Numbered from the stretch's first letter, positions 47,748 to 57,034 are shown. The stretch: DNA of 64,000 nucleotides from Sphingomonas sp. Leaf208 (GCF_001421415.1 NZ_LMKH01000001.1:372001-436000); one strand, 5' to 3'. Notes: generated by a model from the sequence alone, not told the origin. Program-made: numbers and translations.

Positions 47748-48760
47748 GCTTCAGGATCCGGGCCGCGGTCGACGACGACCTCCAGCACCTCTACGAGATG
47801 GCCAAGCTGACCGGCGGTGGCTTCACCAATTTGCCGCCCGATCGTCGTGCGCTCACCGCCAAGCTCGAACGCAGCCACACCGCCTTCGCGCGCACCGACG
47901 GCCCGGTCCAGGACGAGCTATTCGTCCTCATCCTCGAGAACATCGAGACGAAGGAAGTCCGCGGCACCTGCCAGATCTTCACGCAGGTGGGCCAGAGCTA
48001 CCCGTTCTACAGCTACCGGATCGGCCAGCTCACGCAGCACAGCCGCGAGCTAAACCGCACCTTCCGCGCCGACATGCTGACGCTCGCGACCGATCTCGAA
48101 GGCGCGAGCGAAGTCGGCGGGCTGTTCCTTCATCCCGGCGAACGCGCCGGCGGCCTCGGCTTGCTGCTCGCGCGCAGCCGTTATCTCTTCATCAAGATGC
48201 ACCGTGCCCGCTTTGCCGACCGGATCCTCGCCGAACTGCGCGGCGTCATCGATGAGGCCGGCGGCTCGCCGTTCTGGGACGGTCTTGCTGGCCGCTTCTT
48301 CGGAATGAATTTTCAGGACGCGGACCAGTTCAATGCCATCAACGGTCACCAGTTCATTGCCGACCTGATGCCCAAGCACCCGATCTACACCGCGATGCTG
48401 ACCGAGACCGCACGCGCCGCGATCGGACTGCCGCATCCCTCGGGCCGCGCGGCGATGCGGATGTTGGAGAACGAGGGGTTCGCGTTCGAGAACTATGTCG
48501 ACATCTTCGACGGCGGCCCGACGATGACCGCGCGCACCGATCAGGTCCGCTCGATCGCCGACGCTCGCGAGAGTGATGTCGTCGGGATCGGTGGCGACGA
48601 CGGCAAGGACGCCCTGGTCGCGACGGGCAACTTTGCAGACTTCCGCGCGGCCTTCGGGAAAGTCCGCGAGACCGAGGACGGCGTCGTGCTGGCCGAGGAT
48701 TGCGCGCGCTCGTTGAGCGTTGGAGAAGCGGACCGGGTCACGCACGTCGCTCGCATCTGA
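47744..48760 (+). CDS. astA: Arginine N-succinyltransferase-like protein
   Basis: A 338-residue protein with FRIRAAVDDDLQHLYEMAKL, GGGFTNLPPDRRALTAKLER, LFLHPGERAGGLGLLLARSR (acyl-CoA loop), FWDGLAGRFFGMNFQDADQF and HPIYTAMLTETARAAIGLPH. These motifs are those of AstA/AruF, which succinylates L-arginine in the AST catabolic route. No other ast gene (astB, astC, astD, astE) is in the window, so the pathway context is incomplete. GTG 47744 overlaps the hydrolase stop. The GNAT fold is expected from family knowledge. Confidence 0.9.
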   Translation: MSFRIRAAVDDDLQHLYEMAKLTGGGFTNLPPDRRALTAKLERSHTAFARTDGPVQDELFVLILENIETKEVRGTCQIFTQVGQSYPFYSYRIGQLTQHSRELNRTFRADMLTLATDLEGASEVGGLFLHPGERAGGLGLLLARSRYLFIKMHRARFADRILAELRGVIDEAGGSPFWDGLAGRFFGMNFQDADQFNAINGHQFIADLMPKHPIYTAMLTETARAAIGLPHPSGRAAMRMLENEGFAFENYVDIFDGGPTMTARTDQVRSIADARESDVVGIGGDDGKDALVATGNFADFRAAFGKVRETEDGVVLAEDCARSLSVGEADRVTHVARI

Positions 48761-48869
48761 CCGCCGTAATCCAACGTAAAACGTCGAGTTAATTTACAGG
48801 TAACCATATTTTCAGACGTCAGAACCGCGCATATTAGCCATTGGCACGCACCTTGCTGCTACGCTCGCC

Positions 48870-49088
48870 ATGTGGACTCGCTTTGCTCGCCTCTTCATCA
48901 TCAAGACCAAGTTCGAGGCCTTTCTCGTCATCTACGGCCTCGGCGTTGGCGCGGTCGAACGCGGGATGCACTACCTCCAGCAATATCCCGGATACGGCGG
49001 CTGGCTGCTATTCGCCGCCTGCCCGATCGCCGTCTTCATGGCTGGGGGGCGGATCATCGATTCGGTCGATCACGCGCACCAACGATAG
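48870..49088 (+). CDS. Small two-segment membrane protein, unknown
   Basis: A 72-residue protein with MWTRFARLFIIKTKFEAFLV and two hydrophobic segments (FEAFLVIYGLGVGAVERG and GGWLLFAACPIAVFMAGG) separated by a Tyr/Gly/Gln loop. Basic residues at both ends fit an inner-membrane hairpin. The upstream 48770-48860 interval is AT-rich, which suits a promoter. I do not recognise the family. It may be conserved in sphingomonads, and it is convergent with the Crp/Fnr regulator. Confidence 0.72.
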   Translation: MWTRFARLFIIKTKFEAFLVIYGLGVGAVERGMHYLQQYPGYGGWLLFAACPIAVFMAGGRIIDSVDHAHQR

Positions 49089-49093
49089 GAGCG

Positions 49094-49831
49094 TCAGCTG
49101 GTCTGCTGGGCGAGATGCAGGTAGCGGCTCGAAAAATCCGCGAGTTCGCGTAGCGCATCCCATTGCGGAAAGCTGATCCGGCGACGATTGCGCCCGATCA
49201 GACCATCCGCTTCAAGCGACTTTATCGTGCGGTTCACATGTACCGCCGTCAGTCCGAGTGCATCGCCAAGCTGCTCCTGGCTCATCGGCAACTCATAGCC
49301 ATCGGCGCCGGTCAGCCCCTGCATGTCGAGCCGGATCGCGAATTCGCACAGGAAATGCGCCAGCCGTGACCGCGCATCGCGGCGACCGATGTTGAGAATC
49401 CATTCGCGGAAGATCGATCCCTCGACCAGCGTATTGACGAAGATCGCGTTGCTGATAGCCGCACGGTTCCGCGCCAGTTCGCGTAGCGCCGACCGCGGGA
49501 TCGTCGCGATCTCCGCGCGCGTAAGCGTCTGAACGTTGTGGTCCGCGACGTCGAGGAACAAATGCTGGAAGTCGAGCGGCTCACCCGGAATGTGCAGCGA
49601 CACGATCTGTCTCATGCCGGCGCCGGTCAGCTTCTGGCGATACGCGAACCCCGACAACAGTACCGCGCATTGATCCGGCGCATCGCCTTCGCGCACGAGG
49701 TAGGAGGACGGCTCGAACGTGCGAAGGGTATATGGCAGCGCGAGCAGCGCCTTGCGGTCGCCGTCGTCCAGCACAGCGTGCGTTTCCAACTTCCGAACCA
49801 TCAGCGCCAAGGGGCTGAGCGTCGTAGCCAT
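49094..49831 (-). CDS. Crp/Fnr-family transcriptional regulator
   Basis: A 245-residue protein with an N-terminal cNMP-binding-like beta-roll (YTLRTFEPSSYLVREGDAPD, GSIFREWILNIGRRDARSR helix) and a C-terminal winged helix (LPMSQEQLGDALGLTAVHVN then RTIKSLEADGLIGRNRRRIS). FNR-type cysteine clusters are absent, so an oxygen-sensing iron-sulfur role is not supported. The ATG at 49831 is preferred over a longer start at 49867. Its promoter should be in the AT-rich interval upstream. Confidence 0.88.
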   Translation of the reverse strand: MATTLSPLALMVRKLETHAVLDDGDRKALLALPYTLRTFEPSSYLVREGDAPDQCAVLLSGFAYRQKLTGAGMRQIVSLHIPGEPLDFQHLFLDVADHNVQTLTRAEIATIPRSALRELARNRAAISNAIFVNTLVEGSIFREWILNIGRRDARSRLAHFLCEFAIRLDMQGLTGADGYELPMSQEQLGDALGLTAVHVNRTIKSLEADGLIGRNRRRISFPQWDALRELADFSSRYLHLAQQTS

Positions 49832-50155
49832 GAGAGTAATCCCGCAAAATTCGGGGCGGGAGCACATGCATCTCTCGGTCGTCAGGGCCCAAAAATCGGC
49901 TGGCGATAAGCTCTTTTAACATAGCTCGAACGGAAATGTTTTAATTAATGTTTGAGCGGACCGATCTGCTCCAATTAATTTTGGGGTCGCACAAATAAAA
50001 TTAAAAATATCGGTTTCGCGATCTGCCGATCATATTGCCGAAATTCGAGATGCTAAAAACCAGATCAGTTTTTTGTATCGCACAAATGATCGCTTCCGGT
50101 CACCGCGAATACTTGACCATCGTGAGAAATGTGATCGCTAGTCATTCATAGATCT
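49832..50155. other. AT-rich intergenic region, regulatory or boundary
   Basis: By hand count, 95 of the 240 bases from 49921 to 50160 are G or C (about 40 percent), far below the surrounding genes. There are T- and A-runs, TTAATTAATG and AATTAATTTTGG segments, and a direct repeat TCGCACAAAT at 49987-49996 and 50078-50087. No gene is supported. It lies upstream of the Crp/Fnr gene and downstream of cobU, so it probably holds the regulator's promoter and operator. Confidence 0.5.
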
Positions 50156-50713
50156 CTAATCCATGTTCGGCGTCTTCCAGCGCCGAACCAGCCCGGCCAT
50201 GACCATGTCGACGGAATCGACCTCCGCGGCGATCCGCTGATGCAGCAACCCTGCCGCATCCCGGAAACGCCGGGCCAACACATTGTCCGGGACGATACCC
50301 AACCCGACTTCGTTCGACACGAGGATGACGCGGCCTTGCAACCGCGCGATCGTCTCGACCAGATCGTCCACGCGCGCGGCTACAGCCTCGTCGGCTAGCA
50401 ACAGGTTCGACACCCACAGGGTCAGGCAATCGACCAGCATCACGACGTCAGTACCATCCTCGCTGCTCAGTGCCTCGCCAAGCGCCAGCGGAGCCTCGAC
50501 GGTCCGCCACCGATCGTCGCGATCGGCACGATGGCGCGCGATCCGATCCTCCATCTCGCCGTCGAATGCCTGCGCGGTTGCGATATAGACGAGCCGCGTC
50601 GCGTGGTCCGTCGCCGCGGCTTCGGCCAAAGCTTGAGCGTGGCGGCTTTTCCCAGAACGCGCGCCGCCCAGCACGAACAGGCTTTTTCCGAACGGCGTCC
50701 AGACCGATTGCAT
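50156..50713 (-). CDS. cobU: Adenosylcobinamide kinase/guanylyltransferase
   Basis: A 185-residue protein starting MQSVWTPFGKSLFVLGGARS. The P-loop GGARSGKS is present, with RHRADRDDRWRTVEAPLALG, VDCLTLWVSNLLL and VILVSNEVGLGIVPDN, which define CobU/CobP. It phosphorylates adenosylcobinamide and adds GMP, activating it for nucleotide-loop assembly. ATG 50713 is preferred to a longer frame at 50905, which enters the divergent gene. It is at one end of the cobalamin cluster. Confidence 0.93.
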   Translation of the reverse strand: MQSVWTPFGKSLFVLGGARSGKSRHAQALAEAAATDHATRLVYIATAQAFDGEMEDRIARHRADRDDRWRTVEAPLALGEALSSEDGTDVVMLVDCLTLWVSNLLLADEAVAARVDDLVETIARLQGRVILVSNEVGLGIVPDNVLARRFRDAAGLLHQRIAAEVDSVDMVMAGLVRRWKTPNMD

Positions 50714-50807
50714 CCTACCGTTTCCTTCGCGCTTGCTCGACGGGCCCGGAATGACGATGACGCCCGGAAGATCAAGCGAAAGACCGCGGGTCCGAGTGAA
50801 AGACAGT

Positions 50808-51782
50808 ATGAACGCCCTGCGCATCCACGGTGGACGGATCGATCTCGCCGCCGTCCAATATCCGGATGCGCCGAGACCCTGGCTCGACCTGTCGACCGGC
50901 ATCAACCCCTGCGCGTGGCCTACCGATAGTGTCCCGACGGTCGATATGCTTAGCCTCCCCTCGCCCGCAGCGATCGCCGATCTGGAAGCCGCCGCTGCTG
51001 CCGTATTCGGTACGACCGCGGACCGGGTCGTCGCGTTGCCCGGCAGTGAACTCGGTCTGCGAATGCTGGCGGCGCTGGACCTGCCTAGCCCCGCCCGGTT
51101 CGTCGTGCCGAGTTACGCCACGCATGCCGAAGCGATCGTCGGTGCCGTTCCGATAGCCCGGGATGCGATCGGAACGGTCGCGGACGGCACGCTGCTGCTG
51201 GCCAACCCCAACAATCCGGACGGCCAGTGCGACCCGCCGCAACGCCTGCTGACGATCGCCTGTAGCGGTGCCTTCCTGATCGTGGACGAGGCGTTTGCCG
51301 ACGTCGCGCCCGGATCTAGCCTCATCCCCCTGCTCCGCCCCGACGACCGCGCGATCGTGTTTCGGTCGTTCGGCAAATTCTTCGGCCTGCCCGGCGTGCG
51401 GCTCGGGTTCATGATTGGGCCGCTGGAGCACGTCGCCGAGATACGACGGCGGCTCGGCAGCTGGCCGATATCGGCGCACGCCGTGGCCTATGGCATCGCG
51501 GCCTACCGAGACGCCGAATGGATCGCTGCCGCGCGGGTCTCGATCGTCGAACGCGCAGAGAGGCTCGACACGATGTTGGCACGTCATGGCCTCCAAGCCC
51601 GCGGCGATTGCGCGTTGTTCCGACTAATCGAAACCGACACGGCATCCGCGCTGTTCGAACGGCTTGCGCGGGGCGGCATCCTGACTCGATCGTTCGATCA
51701 TTCGCCCCGCTGGCTTCGTATGGGCGTCCCGGGCAGCGACGAAGCCTTTGCACGGCTCGACGAGGCGCTTGGCAGTGGTTGA
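50808..51782 (+). CDS. PLP-dependent threonine-phosphate decarboxylase-like (CobD/CobC-type)
   Basis: A 324-residue aminotransferase-fold protein with RPWLDLSTGINPCAWP, LLANPNNPDGQ, LIVDEAFADVAP, and the PLP-lysine site RSFGKFFGLPGVRLGF. In B12 clusters this family supplies the (R)-1-amino-2-propanol phosphate used to build the lower-ligand linker, as CobD in Salmonella or CobC in aerobic producers. I leave the symbol empty because naming differs and collides with the phosphatase. ATG 50808 sits close to the start of the conserved part. The next gene, cbiB, begins inside it. Confidence 0.9.
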   Translation: MNALRIHGGRIDLAAVQYPDAPRPWLDLSTGINPCAWPTDSVPTVDMLSLPSPAAIADLEAAAAAVFGTTADRVVALPGSELGLRMLAALDLPSPARFVVPSYATHAEAIVGAVPIARDAIGTVADGTLLLANPNNPDGQCDPPQRLLTIACSGAFLIVDEAFADVAPGSSLIPLLRPDDRAIVFRSFGKFFGLPGVRLGFMIGPLEHVAEIRRRLGSWPISAHAVAYGIAAYRDAEWIAAARVSIVERAERLDTMLARHGLQARGDCALFRLIETDTASALFERLARGGILTRSFDHSPRWLRMGVPGSDEAFARLDEALGSG

Positions 51783-52713
51783 GCCGGTCGCCGTGCTGGC
51801 GATCATCATCGACGCCGCGATCGGCTGGCCGGCGCCGCTCTATGCGCGGATCGGTCATCCGGTTGGTGGCTTCGCGCGGATGATCGGCTGGGCTGAGACG
51901 CGCTGGAACCGCCCTGCGCTATCGGACACGATCCGCCGTTCCGCCGGTGTCTTTACGATCGTTGCTCTCATCGCAGTGGCGGTCGGCGTAGCGCTCGCTG
52001 CGACTTCCCTCGTGCGGCTCGTGTTCGGTCCCATGGCCTGGATCGCGATCGGCGTAATGGCGGCGCCCGGTCTCGCGATCCGTAGCCTGTACGACCATGT
52101 GGTGCCGGTCGCGCGCGCCCTCGAAACCGGCGACCTCGAAGCCGCACGCACACGCGTCGCGATGATCGTCGGTCGGGACGTCGCGACACTCGACGAGGCG
52201 GGCGTCGCGCGCGCCGCGATCGAGAGCCTCGCGGAAAGCGTCTGCGACGGCGTCGTTGCACCGCTGTTCTGGCTGCTGGTCGCCGGCCTGCCGGGCCTGT
52301 GGGCGTACAAGGCGATCAACACCGCGGACAGCCTGATCGGACACCGCGAGGCCCGATGGCGCGCATTTGGCTGGGCGGCAGCGCGGACCGACGACGTCGC
52401 CAACCTGATCCCGGCGCGCATCAGCGGCATGCTGCTCTGCCTTGCCGGATTGGGTGGTTGGCGGACGATGGTACGCGATGCCCGGAACCATGCCTCGCCC
52501 AACGCAGGATGGCCCGAGGCGGCAATGGCCGGCGCACTCGGCCTTCGTCTCGCCGGACCGATCGCCTATGACGGCATCGTCAACGCCAAGCCCTATATCG
52601 GTGACGGTCGCACCGACGTAACCGCCACAGACCTCCGCGCGGCGCTCGGCATCTATCGCCGGGCCTGCATCCTTCTCCTCGTCATTGCCGGAGTACTCGC
52701 ATGGCGGCTCTGA
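51775..52713 (+). CDS. cbiB: Adenosylcobinamide-phosphate synthase
   Basis: A 312-residue membrane protein (CobD in aerobic nomenclature). It has [59 protein letters not shown] and [20 protein letters not shown], with about five hydrophobic segments. It joins aminopropanol phosphate to adenosylcobyric acid. The GTG at 51775 starts it within the last codons of the preceding gene. It overlaps cobQ by 13 bases, so the genes are translated together. Confidence 0.93.
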   Translation: MVEPVAVLAIIIDAAIGWPAPLYARIGHPVGGFARMIGWAETRWNRPALSDTIRRSAGVFTIVALIAVAVGVALAATSLVRLVFGPMAWIAIGVMAAPGLAIRSLYDHVVPVARALETGDLEAARTRVAMIVGRDVATLDEAGVARAAIESLAESVCDGVVAPLFWLLVAGLPGLWAYKAINTADSLIGHREARWRAFGWAAARTDDVANLIPARISGMLLCLAGLGGWRTMVRDARNHASPNAGWPEAAMAGALGLRLAGPIAYDGIVNAKPYIGDGRTDVTATDLRAALGIYRRACILLLVIAGVLAWRL

Positions 52714-54155
52714 TGCTGCAGGGCACCGGCTCCGACGTCGGCAAGTCGGTACTCGTCGCGGGATTGTGCCGCGCGTTCGCCAACCGGGGACTGTCGGTCC
52801 GCCCGTTCAAGCCGCAGAACATGTCGAACAACGCCGCCGTAACCGCCGATGGCGGCGAGATCGGGCGTGCACAGGCGACGCAGGCGATCGCGTGTCGGGT
52901 CGAGCCGAGCGTCGACATGAACCCGGTGCTGCTCAAGCCACAGGGCGATCGCACGTCGCAACTGATCGTCCGCGGGCAGGTCCGCGGTACGCTCGCCGCC
53001 GCACGGTGGCGCGAGGGACGCGAGGGGTTGCTGGTCGACGTGCTCGACAGTTTCGAGCGGCTGTCGGCCAGCTGCGATCTCGTCGTCGTCGAGGGTGCGG
53101 GGAGCCCAGCTGAGGTCAACCTGCGCGCAAGCGACATCGCCAACATGGGCTTCGCCCGCGCCGCCAATGTCCCCGTGATCCTGGTCGGCGATATCGACCG
53201 CGGCGGTGTCATCGCCTCGATCGTCGGCACGCGCGCGGTGATCGACCCTGCCGACGCGGCAATGATCCACGGCTTCCTCGTCAACAAGTTCCGCGGCGAT
53301 CCTGTGCTGTTCGACGATGGCTATCGGGCGATCGAGGCGCGCAGCGGATGGCGCGGCTATGGCGTCGTGCCGTGGCTCGGCGACGCGGTACGGTTGCCGA
53401 GCGAGGATGCGGTGATCCTCGAACGCCCCGTCGCAAGTGCGAAACGGCGCGTGACGATCGCCTGCCCGATCACGCCAAGGATCGCCAATTTCGACGATCT
53501 TGACCCGCTTCGCCTCGAATCTGGCGTCGCACTCGTGATGGTCCCGCCCGGCACGCCGATCCCCGAGGCGGACATGATCGTGCTTGCGGGCTCGAAAGCC
53601 ACGATCCCCGATCTCGCCTTCCTGCGCACGCAAGGCTGGGACATCGATATCCTTGCGCATCACCGTCGGGGAAAGCCGGTGTTGGGGCTCTGCGGCGGCT
53701 ACCAGATGCTCGGTCGTAGCATCGCCGATCCGCACGGTATCGAAGGCGCGGCGACGACGGTCGCGGGGCTGGGGCTGCTCGATGTCGACACGGTTCTCAC
53801 GGCGACGAAGACGCTCGAGCGGATCGAGGGGATCGCCAACGGCGCGCGCTTCGAAGGGTATGAGATGCACATGGGCGCGACGACCGGCGGTGACCTGAAC
53901 CGCCCCGTCGGTCATCGCTCCGACGGCAGCGCGGAAGGTGCGACGAGCGCCGACGGACTGGTCCATGGGAGTTACGTCCACGGCCTGTTCGGCCTCGCCG
54001 ACCAACGCGCGGCGTGGCTGGCCCGGCTCGGCGTCGACGCGGTCGGACCTGACCATGCGGCCTCGATCGATGCCGCGCTCGACGCGATCGCGGCGACGCT
54101 CGAACGTCACGTCGACCTCGATGCGATGCTCGACCTAGCCCAGCGCGCCGGCTGA
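52701..54155 (+). CDS. cobQ: Cobyric acid synthase
   Basis: A 484-residue protein. The ATPase part has [40 protein letters not shown] and [20 protein letters not shown]. The C-terminal class I glutamine amidotransferase part has [20 protein letters not shown] (nucleophile cysteine) and [11 protein letters not shown] (catalytic histidine). CobQ amidates four side chains of adenosylcobyrinic a,c-diamide. The length is typical. It is the last plus-strand gene of the cluster and is convergent with cobS. Confidence 0.96.
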   Translation: MAALMLQGTGSDVGKSVLVAGLCRAFANRGLSVRPFKPQNMSNNAAVTADGGEIGRAQATQAIACRVEPSVDMNPVLLKPQGDRTSQLIVRGQVRGTLAAARWREGREGLLVDVLDSFERLSASCDLVVVEGAGSPAEVNLRASDIANMGFARAANVPVILVGDIDRGGVIASIVGTRAVIDPADAAMIHGFLVNKFRGDPVLFDDGYRAIEARSGWRGYGVVPWLGDAVRLPSEDAVILERPVASAKRRVTIACPITPRIANFDDLDPLRLESGVALVMVPPGTPIPEADMIVLAGSKATIPDLAFLRTQGWDIDILAHHRRGKPVLGLCGGYQMLGRSIADPHGIEGAATTVAGLGLLDVDTVLTATKTLERIEGIANGARFEGYEMHMGATTGGDLNRPVGHRSDGSAEGATSADGLVHGSYVHGLFGLADQRAAWLARLGVDAVGPDHAASIDAALDAIAATLERHVDLDAMLDLAQRAG

Positions 54156-54866
54156 CGCACCGGCGATGGCAAAAGCAAGCAGGACGCCGGTCTCGACAAG
54201 CTCGATTCCCGCCCCGTACGCGTCTCCGGTCACGCCCCCCAATTTACGCCGCAACCACGCAGCGACGGCCAGGATCAAGAGCGGAACCGTCAACAGCGCG
54301 GGAGCAGCGACGGCAGCCAGCGCCAGAAGCAGCGCCCAGCCGATCAGGTCGCGCAATCGGACTGCACCGGCGACCGCAGCGCCCAATCCGCCGGCCCGTA
54401 ACGGCGGCAACAGCACTGCCCAGGCAAGCGGCCCCACGCGTGCCGCAAACGGTACCAGGATAACCAGCCACCATGCCGTCAGCCCGACCGCGTGCAGCAG
54501 AACCAGCTTGGCGGTCATCTGGGCGACGATCGCGACGACACCGAAGCTGCCGATATGCGGATCGGCCATCACCGCGAGCAACCGCGTCCGATCGCCATGC
54601 GCCGCGCCCAGCCCGTCGGCGAGATCGGCCAGCCCGTCGAGATGCAACGCGCCCGTGACTGCGATCCACGTAAGCAATGCGGTGCATGCCCCAGTCCAGG
54701 GGTCGATCGATGCACCTGCCCATCCCGCCGCGGCGACGAGCACGCCGATCGTCAGTCCGACCAGCGGATAGCACCGGATCGCCGCGGCAAAGTCGTGAGC
54801 CCCGGCCTCGACGCGCGGCATCGGCAGGCGCGTCAGGAAACCGAATGCAACGACCAGCCGCTTCAC
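54135..54866 (-). CDS. cobS: Adenosylcobinamide-GDP ribazoletransferase
   Basis: A 243-residue membrane protein with [37 protein letters not shown] and [20 protein letters not shown]. It has about six hydrophobic segments and the acidic motif expected for CobS. It joins AdoCbi-GDP with alpha-ribazole (phosphate) to give cobalamin (phosphate) at the inner membrane. The GTG at 54866 overlaps the phosphatase stop. Its last 21 bases overlap cobQ on the opposite strand. It is the last gene of the riboswitch-controlled operon. Confidence 0.94.
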   Translation of the reverse strand: MKRLVVAFGFLTRLPMPRVEAGAHDFAAAIRCYPLVGLTIGVLVAAAGWAGASIDPWTGACTALLTWIAVTGALHLDGLADLADGLGAAHGDRTRLLAVMADPHIGSFGVVAIVAQMTAKLVLLHAVGLTAWWLVILVPFAARVGPLAWAVLLPPLRAGGLGAAVAGAVRLRDLIGWALLLALAAVAAPALLTVPLLILAVAAWLRRKLGGVTGDAYGAGIELVETGVLLAFAIAGASAGALG

Positions 54867-55435
54867 GTCGCCAGCCCGACGATCTGCACCGTCCGATCCG
54901 GCCCCGGCCAGATCCGCAACGACACAAGCGCGGCATAAGGCAGGTCGAACGCCCATGTCTGACGACGATCGAATTCGCACAGGTCCGCAAGCGCCGCCCG
55001 GATAGCGCCACCATGCGTGACGACCAACGTCGGCACCGGCGGAAGTACCGCCAAAGCATTGCCGACCCGGTCCAGCAACGACGACCATCGCTCACCGTCC
55101 GGCGGCGGGGCGGAGTCCGGATCGTCGTGGAACCGCGCGAAGGCGGCCGGATCGATATCGGCTGGACGTAACCCGTCCCACGCGCCGAAGTCGAGTTCAC
55201 GCCACCGTCGATCGACGTTGTAGACGATGCCCCGCGCGTTGCCGATCGCCCTCGCGCAATCGCGTGTACGCATAAGGTCGGACGACACGATCACGGCGGC
55301 CTCCAATCCTGCGGCGCGCTGGACGCATGCCGCAACGCCGGCCTCCGTCACCGGATCGTCCGTTCGCCCCAGCAACAGGCCTTCGCGGACGGGAGCACCA
55401 TGCCGCATCAGGTACAGCATGTGCGAACCGGTCAC
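54863..55435 (-). CDS. cobC: Alpha-ribazole-phosphatase-like histidine phosphatase
   Basis: A 190-residue histidine phosphatase with LMRHGAPVREGLLLGRTDDP (catalytic RHG), VSSDLMRTRDCARAIG, WRELDFGAWDGLRPADID and LVVTHGGAIRAALADL. By position in the operon between cobT and cobS it probably removes the 5'-phosphate of alpha-ribazole or cobalamin phosphate. The GTG at 55435 overlaps the cobT stop; ATG 55420 is a second possibility. Confidence 0.88.
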   Translation of the reverse strand: MTGSHMLYLMRHGAPVREGLLLGRTDDPVTEAGVAACVQRAAGLEAAVIVSSDLMRTRDCARAIGNARGIVYNVDRRWRELDFGAWDGLRPADIDPAAFARFHDDPDSAPPPDGERWSSLLDRVGNALAVLPPVPTLVVTHGGAIRAALADLCEFDRRQTWAFDLPYAALVSLRIWPGPDRTVQIVGLAT

Positions 55436-56445
55436 GCGACCGAGACCCCCGCCTCGGCAAAGGTCGCCATCTCGTCATGCGCCGCCAGCGCCGCGCGAAC
55501 GAGCAACGTCGCAGTCGCCGCGCCGCTTCCCTCGCCGAGCCGCATGCCCAGCGACAACAGGGGATCGAGGCCCAATGCCCGCAACAGGCGCATATGACCC
55601 GGCTCGGCCGACACGTGGCCGGCAAGACAATGCGCGAGGATATCCGGGCACGCAGCGGCGATCGGCGCGACCGCGGCACAGCATATGAAGCCATCGAGCA
55701 TGACGGGCACGCCTGCGAGACGCGCAGCTATGACCGCGCCTGCGATCGCCGCGAGCTCACGTCCGCCCAGCCTACGTAGCGTCTCTAACGGGGTGGTCAG
55801 TGCGTCCCGGTGCAGCGCCAGCCCGGCCTCCACGGTCGCGATCTTGCGGGCCATGCCGTCGTCGTCGACTCCGGTACCGGGCCCGACCCAGTCGCGTGCC
55901 GATCCATCGAAGCTGGCAAGGCACAGCGCCGCGGCGGAGGTCGAGTTGCCGATCCCCATCTCGCCGAGCACGATCAGATCGGGCGCGTCAGCAACGACGG
56001 CGGCGCCCGCGTTGATCGTCGCGAGGCATTCCTCCTCCGACATCGCCGGGGCGACGGTGAAATCGATGGTCGGCCGGTCGAGATCGAGCGGGACGACTCT
56101 GAGATCGAGCCCCGCCGCGCGCGACAGCGCGTTGATCGCCGCGCCGCCATGTTCGAAATTGGCCACCATCTGCGCGGTGACGGAGGCCGGAAACGCACTG
56201 ACGCCGCGATCGACGATGCCGTGATTACCCGCGAAGATCACCACCCGGCCGCGATCGAGCCGCGGGCGTTCATGGCCCTGCCAGCCGGCCATGAAGACGG
56301 CAATCTCTTCCAACCGCCCGAGCGAACCCGGCGGCTTGGTCAGTTGCCCCTGCCGCGCCACCGCTGCCGATCGAGCGGCTTCGTCCGGCTGCGGCAACGC
56401 GCTCAAGGATGATAGAAATGCCCCGGCCGTCGGAAAAGAGGTCAT
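55432..56445 (-). CDS. cobT: Nicotinate-nucleotide-dimethylbenzimidazole phosphoribosyltransferase
   Basis: A 337-residue protein with RQGQLTKPPGSLGRLEEIAV, VVIFAGNHGIVDRGVSAFPA, GEMGIGNSTSAAALCLASFD and LGMRLGEGSGAATATLLVRA (catalytic glutamate region), the CobT signature set. It makes alpha-ribazole phosphate for the lower ligand of B12. The ATG at 56445 overlaps the DUF1636 stop by ATGA, confirming one operon downstream of the cobalamin riboswitch. The length is normal. Confidence 0.95.
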   Translation of the reverse strand: MTSFPTAGAFLSSLSALPQPDEAARSAAVARQGQLTKPPGSLGRLEEIAVFMAGWQGHERPRLDRGRVVIFAGNHGIVDRGVSAFPASVTAQMVANFEHGGAAINALSRAAGLDLRVVPLDLDRPTIDFTVAPAMSEEECLATINAGAAVVADAPDLIVLGEMGIGNSTSAAALCLASFDGSARDWVGPGTGVDDDGMARKIATVEAGLALHRDALTTPLETLRRLGGRELAAIAGAVIAARLAGVPVMLDGFICCAAVAPIAAACPDILAHCLAGHVSAEPGHMRLLRALGLDPLLSLGMRLGEGSGAATATLLVRAALAAHDEMATFAEAGVSVA

Positions 56446-56849
56446 TCCACGACGAACCCAGCGGGCGGCGTGCGGGTGATGAAGTGGCCCTTCACCCCCT
56501 GCGGCCATTGCTTGAACGGCACCTGCCCGAACGCACTTTCGCCGTAGAGCTTCGCGTAATCGAGGATCGCGCGCGCGGCGTCTTCGGTCGGCTCGAACCG
56601 GCCGAGCACATAGCCGACCTTGGCGGGTGCGCGCAGGTGGATCGTGCAGAAATCCTGGCACGCGAACAGGCACGGCATTTCCTGCACCGCGACGTCGGCA
56701 TAGGCGGGATCGCTCGCCTGCACCGCCTTCAGCGCACTGACCAGCCGCGCGCCGCCACGCTGGCCCTGCTCGTCATCGCGCGAGTCCGTGGAATGGCGAC
56801 ACGTATTGCACGCGACCACCGCGACGCCGTCCTCGACCGGCTTCAGCAT
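56442..56849 (-). CDS. DUF1636 family protein in the B12 operon
   Basis: A 135-residue protein with two Cys clusters, VVACNTCRHSTDSR and MPCLFACQDFCTIHLRA, spaced as in [2Fe-2S] thioredoxin-like ferredoxins. It ends with FKQWPQGVKGHFITR. The family DUF1636 is repeatedly found next to cobalamin genes, and its biochemical role is not established as far as I know. It is the first gene after the cobalamin riboswitch and overlaps cobT by ATGA. A metal or electron-carrying role in cobalt or corrinoid handling is inferred. Confidence 0.85.
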   Translation of the reverse strand: MLKPVEDGVAVVACNTCRHSTDSRDDEQGQRGGARLVSALKAVQASDPAYADVAVQEMPCLFACQDFCTIHLRAPAKVGYVLGRFEPTEDAARAILDYAKLYGESAFGQVPFKQWPQGVKGHFITRTPPAGFVVE

Positions 56850-56890
56850 GTCCGTACCCGGACGATCTTAGAATCACGTGAAATTGGCAT
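56843..56890 (-). CDS. Possible 15-codon leader ORF overlapping the DUF1636 start
   Basis: Between riboswitch and DUF1636, ATG 56890 with AAGGGG five bases upstream opens a short frame (MPISRDSKIVRVRTC). Its TGA lies inside the ATGCTGA that starts DUF1636. The better ribosome-binding site belongs to the short frame, so coupled translation is possible. It may equally be a chance frame. Too short to judge by composition. Confidence 0.3.
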   Translation of the reverse strand: MPISRDSKIVRVRTC

Positions 56891-57034
56891 AGGAACCCCT
56901 TCGGACAGTCGGTCCCGCACCGCGCAAAGGGCGAGAAGCGGACGCCTCCTGCCTTCGCGCGACGCGAAGCGATGTCGTCGCTCGGGGTGTTACCCGTCCG
57001 TTCGGCGCACCCTGGCCGGACGAAAGACGACCGC

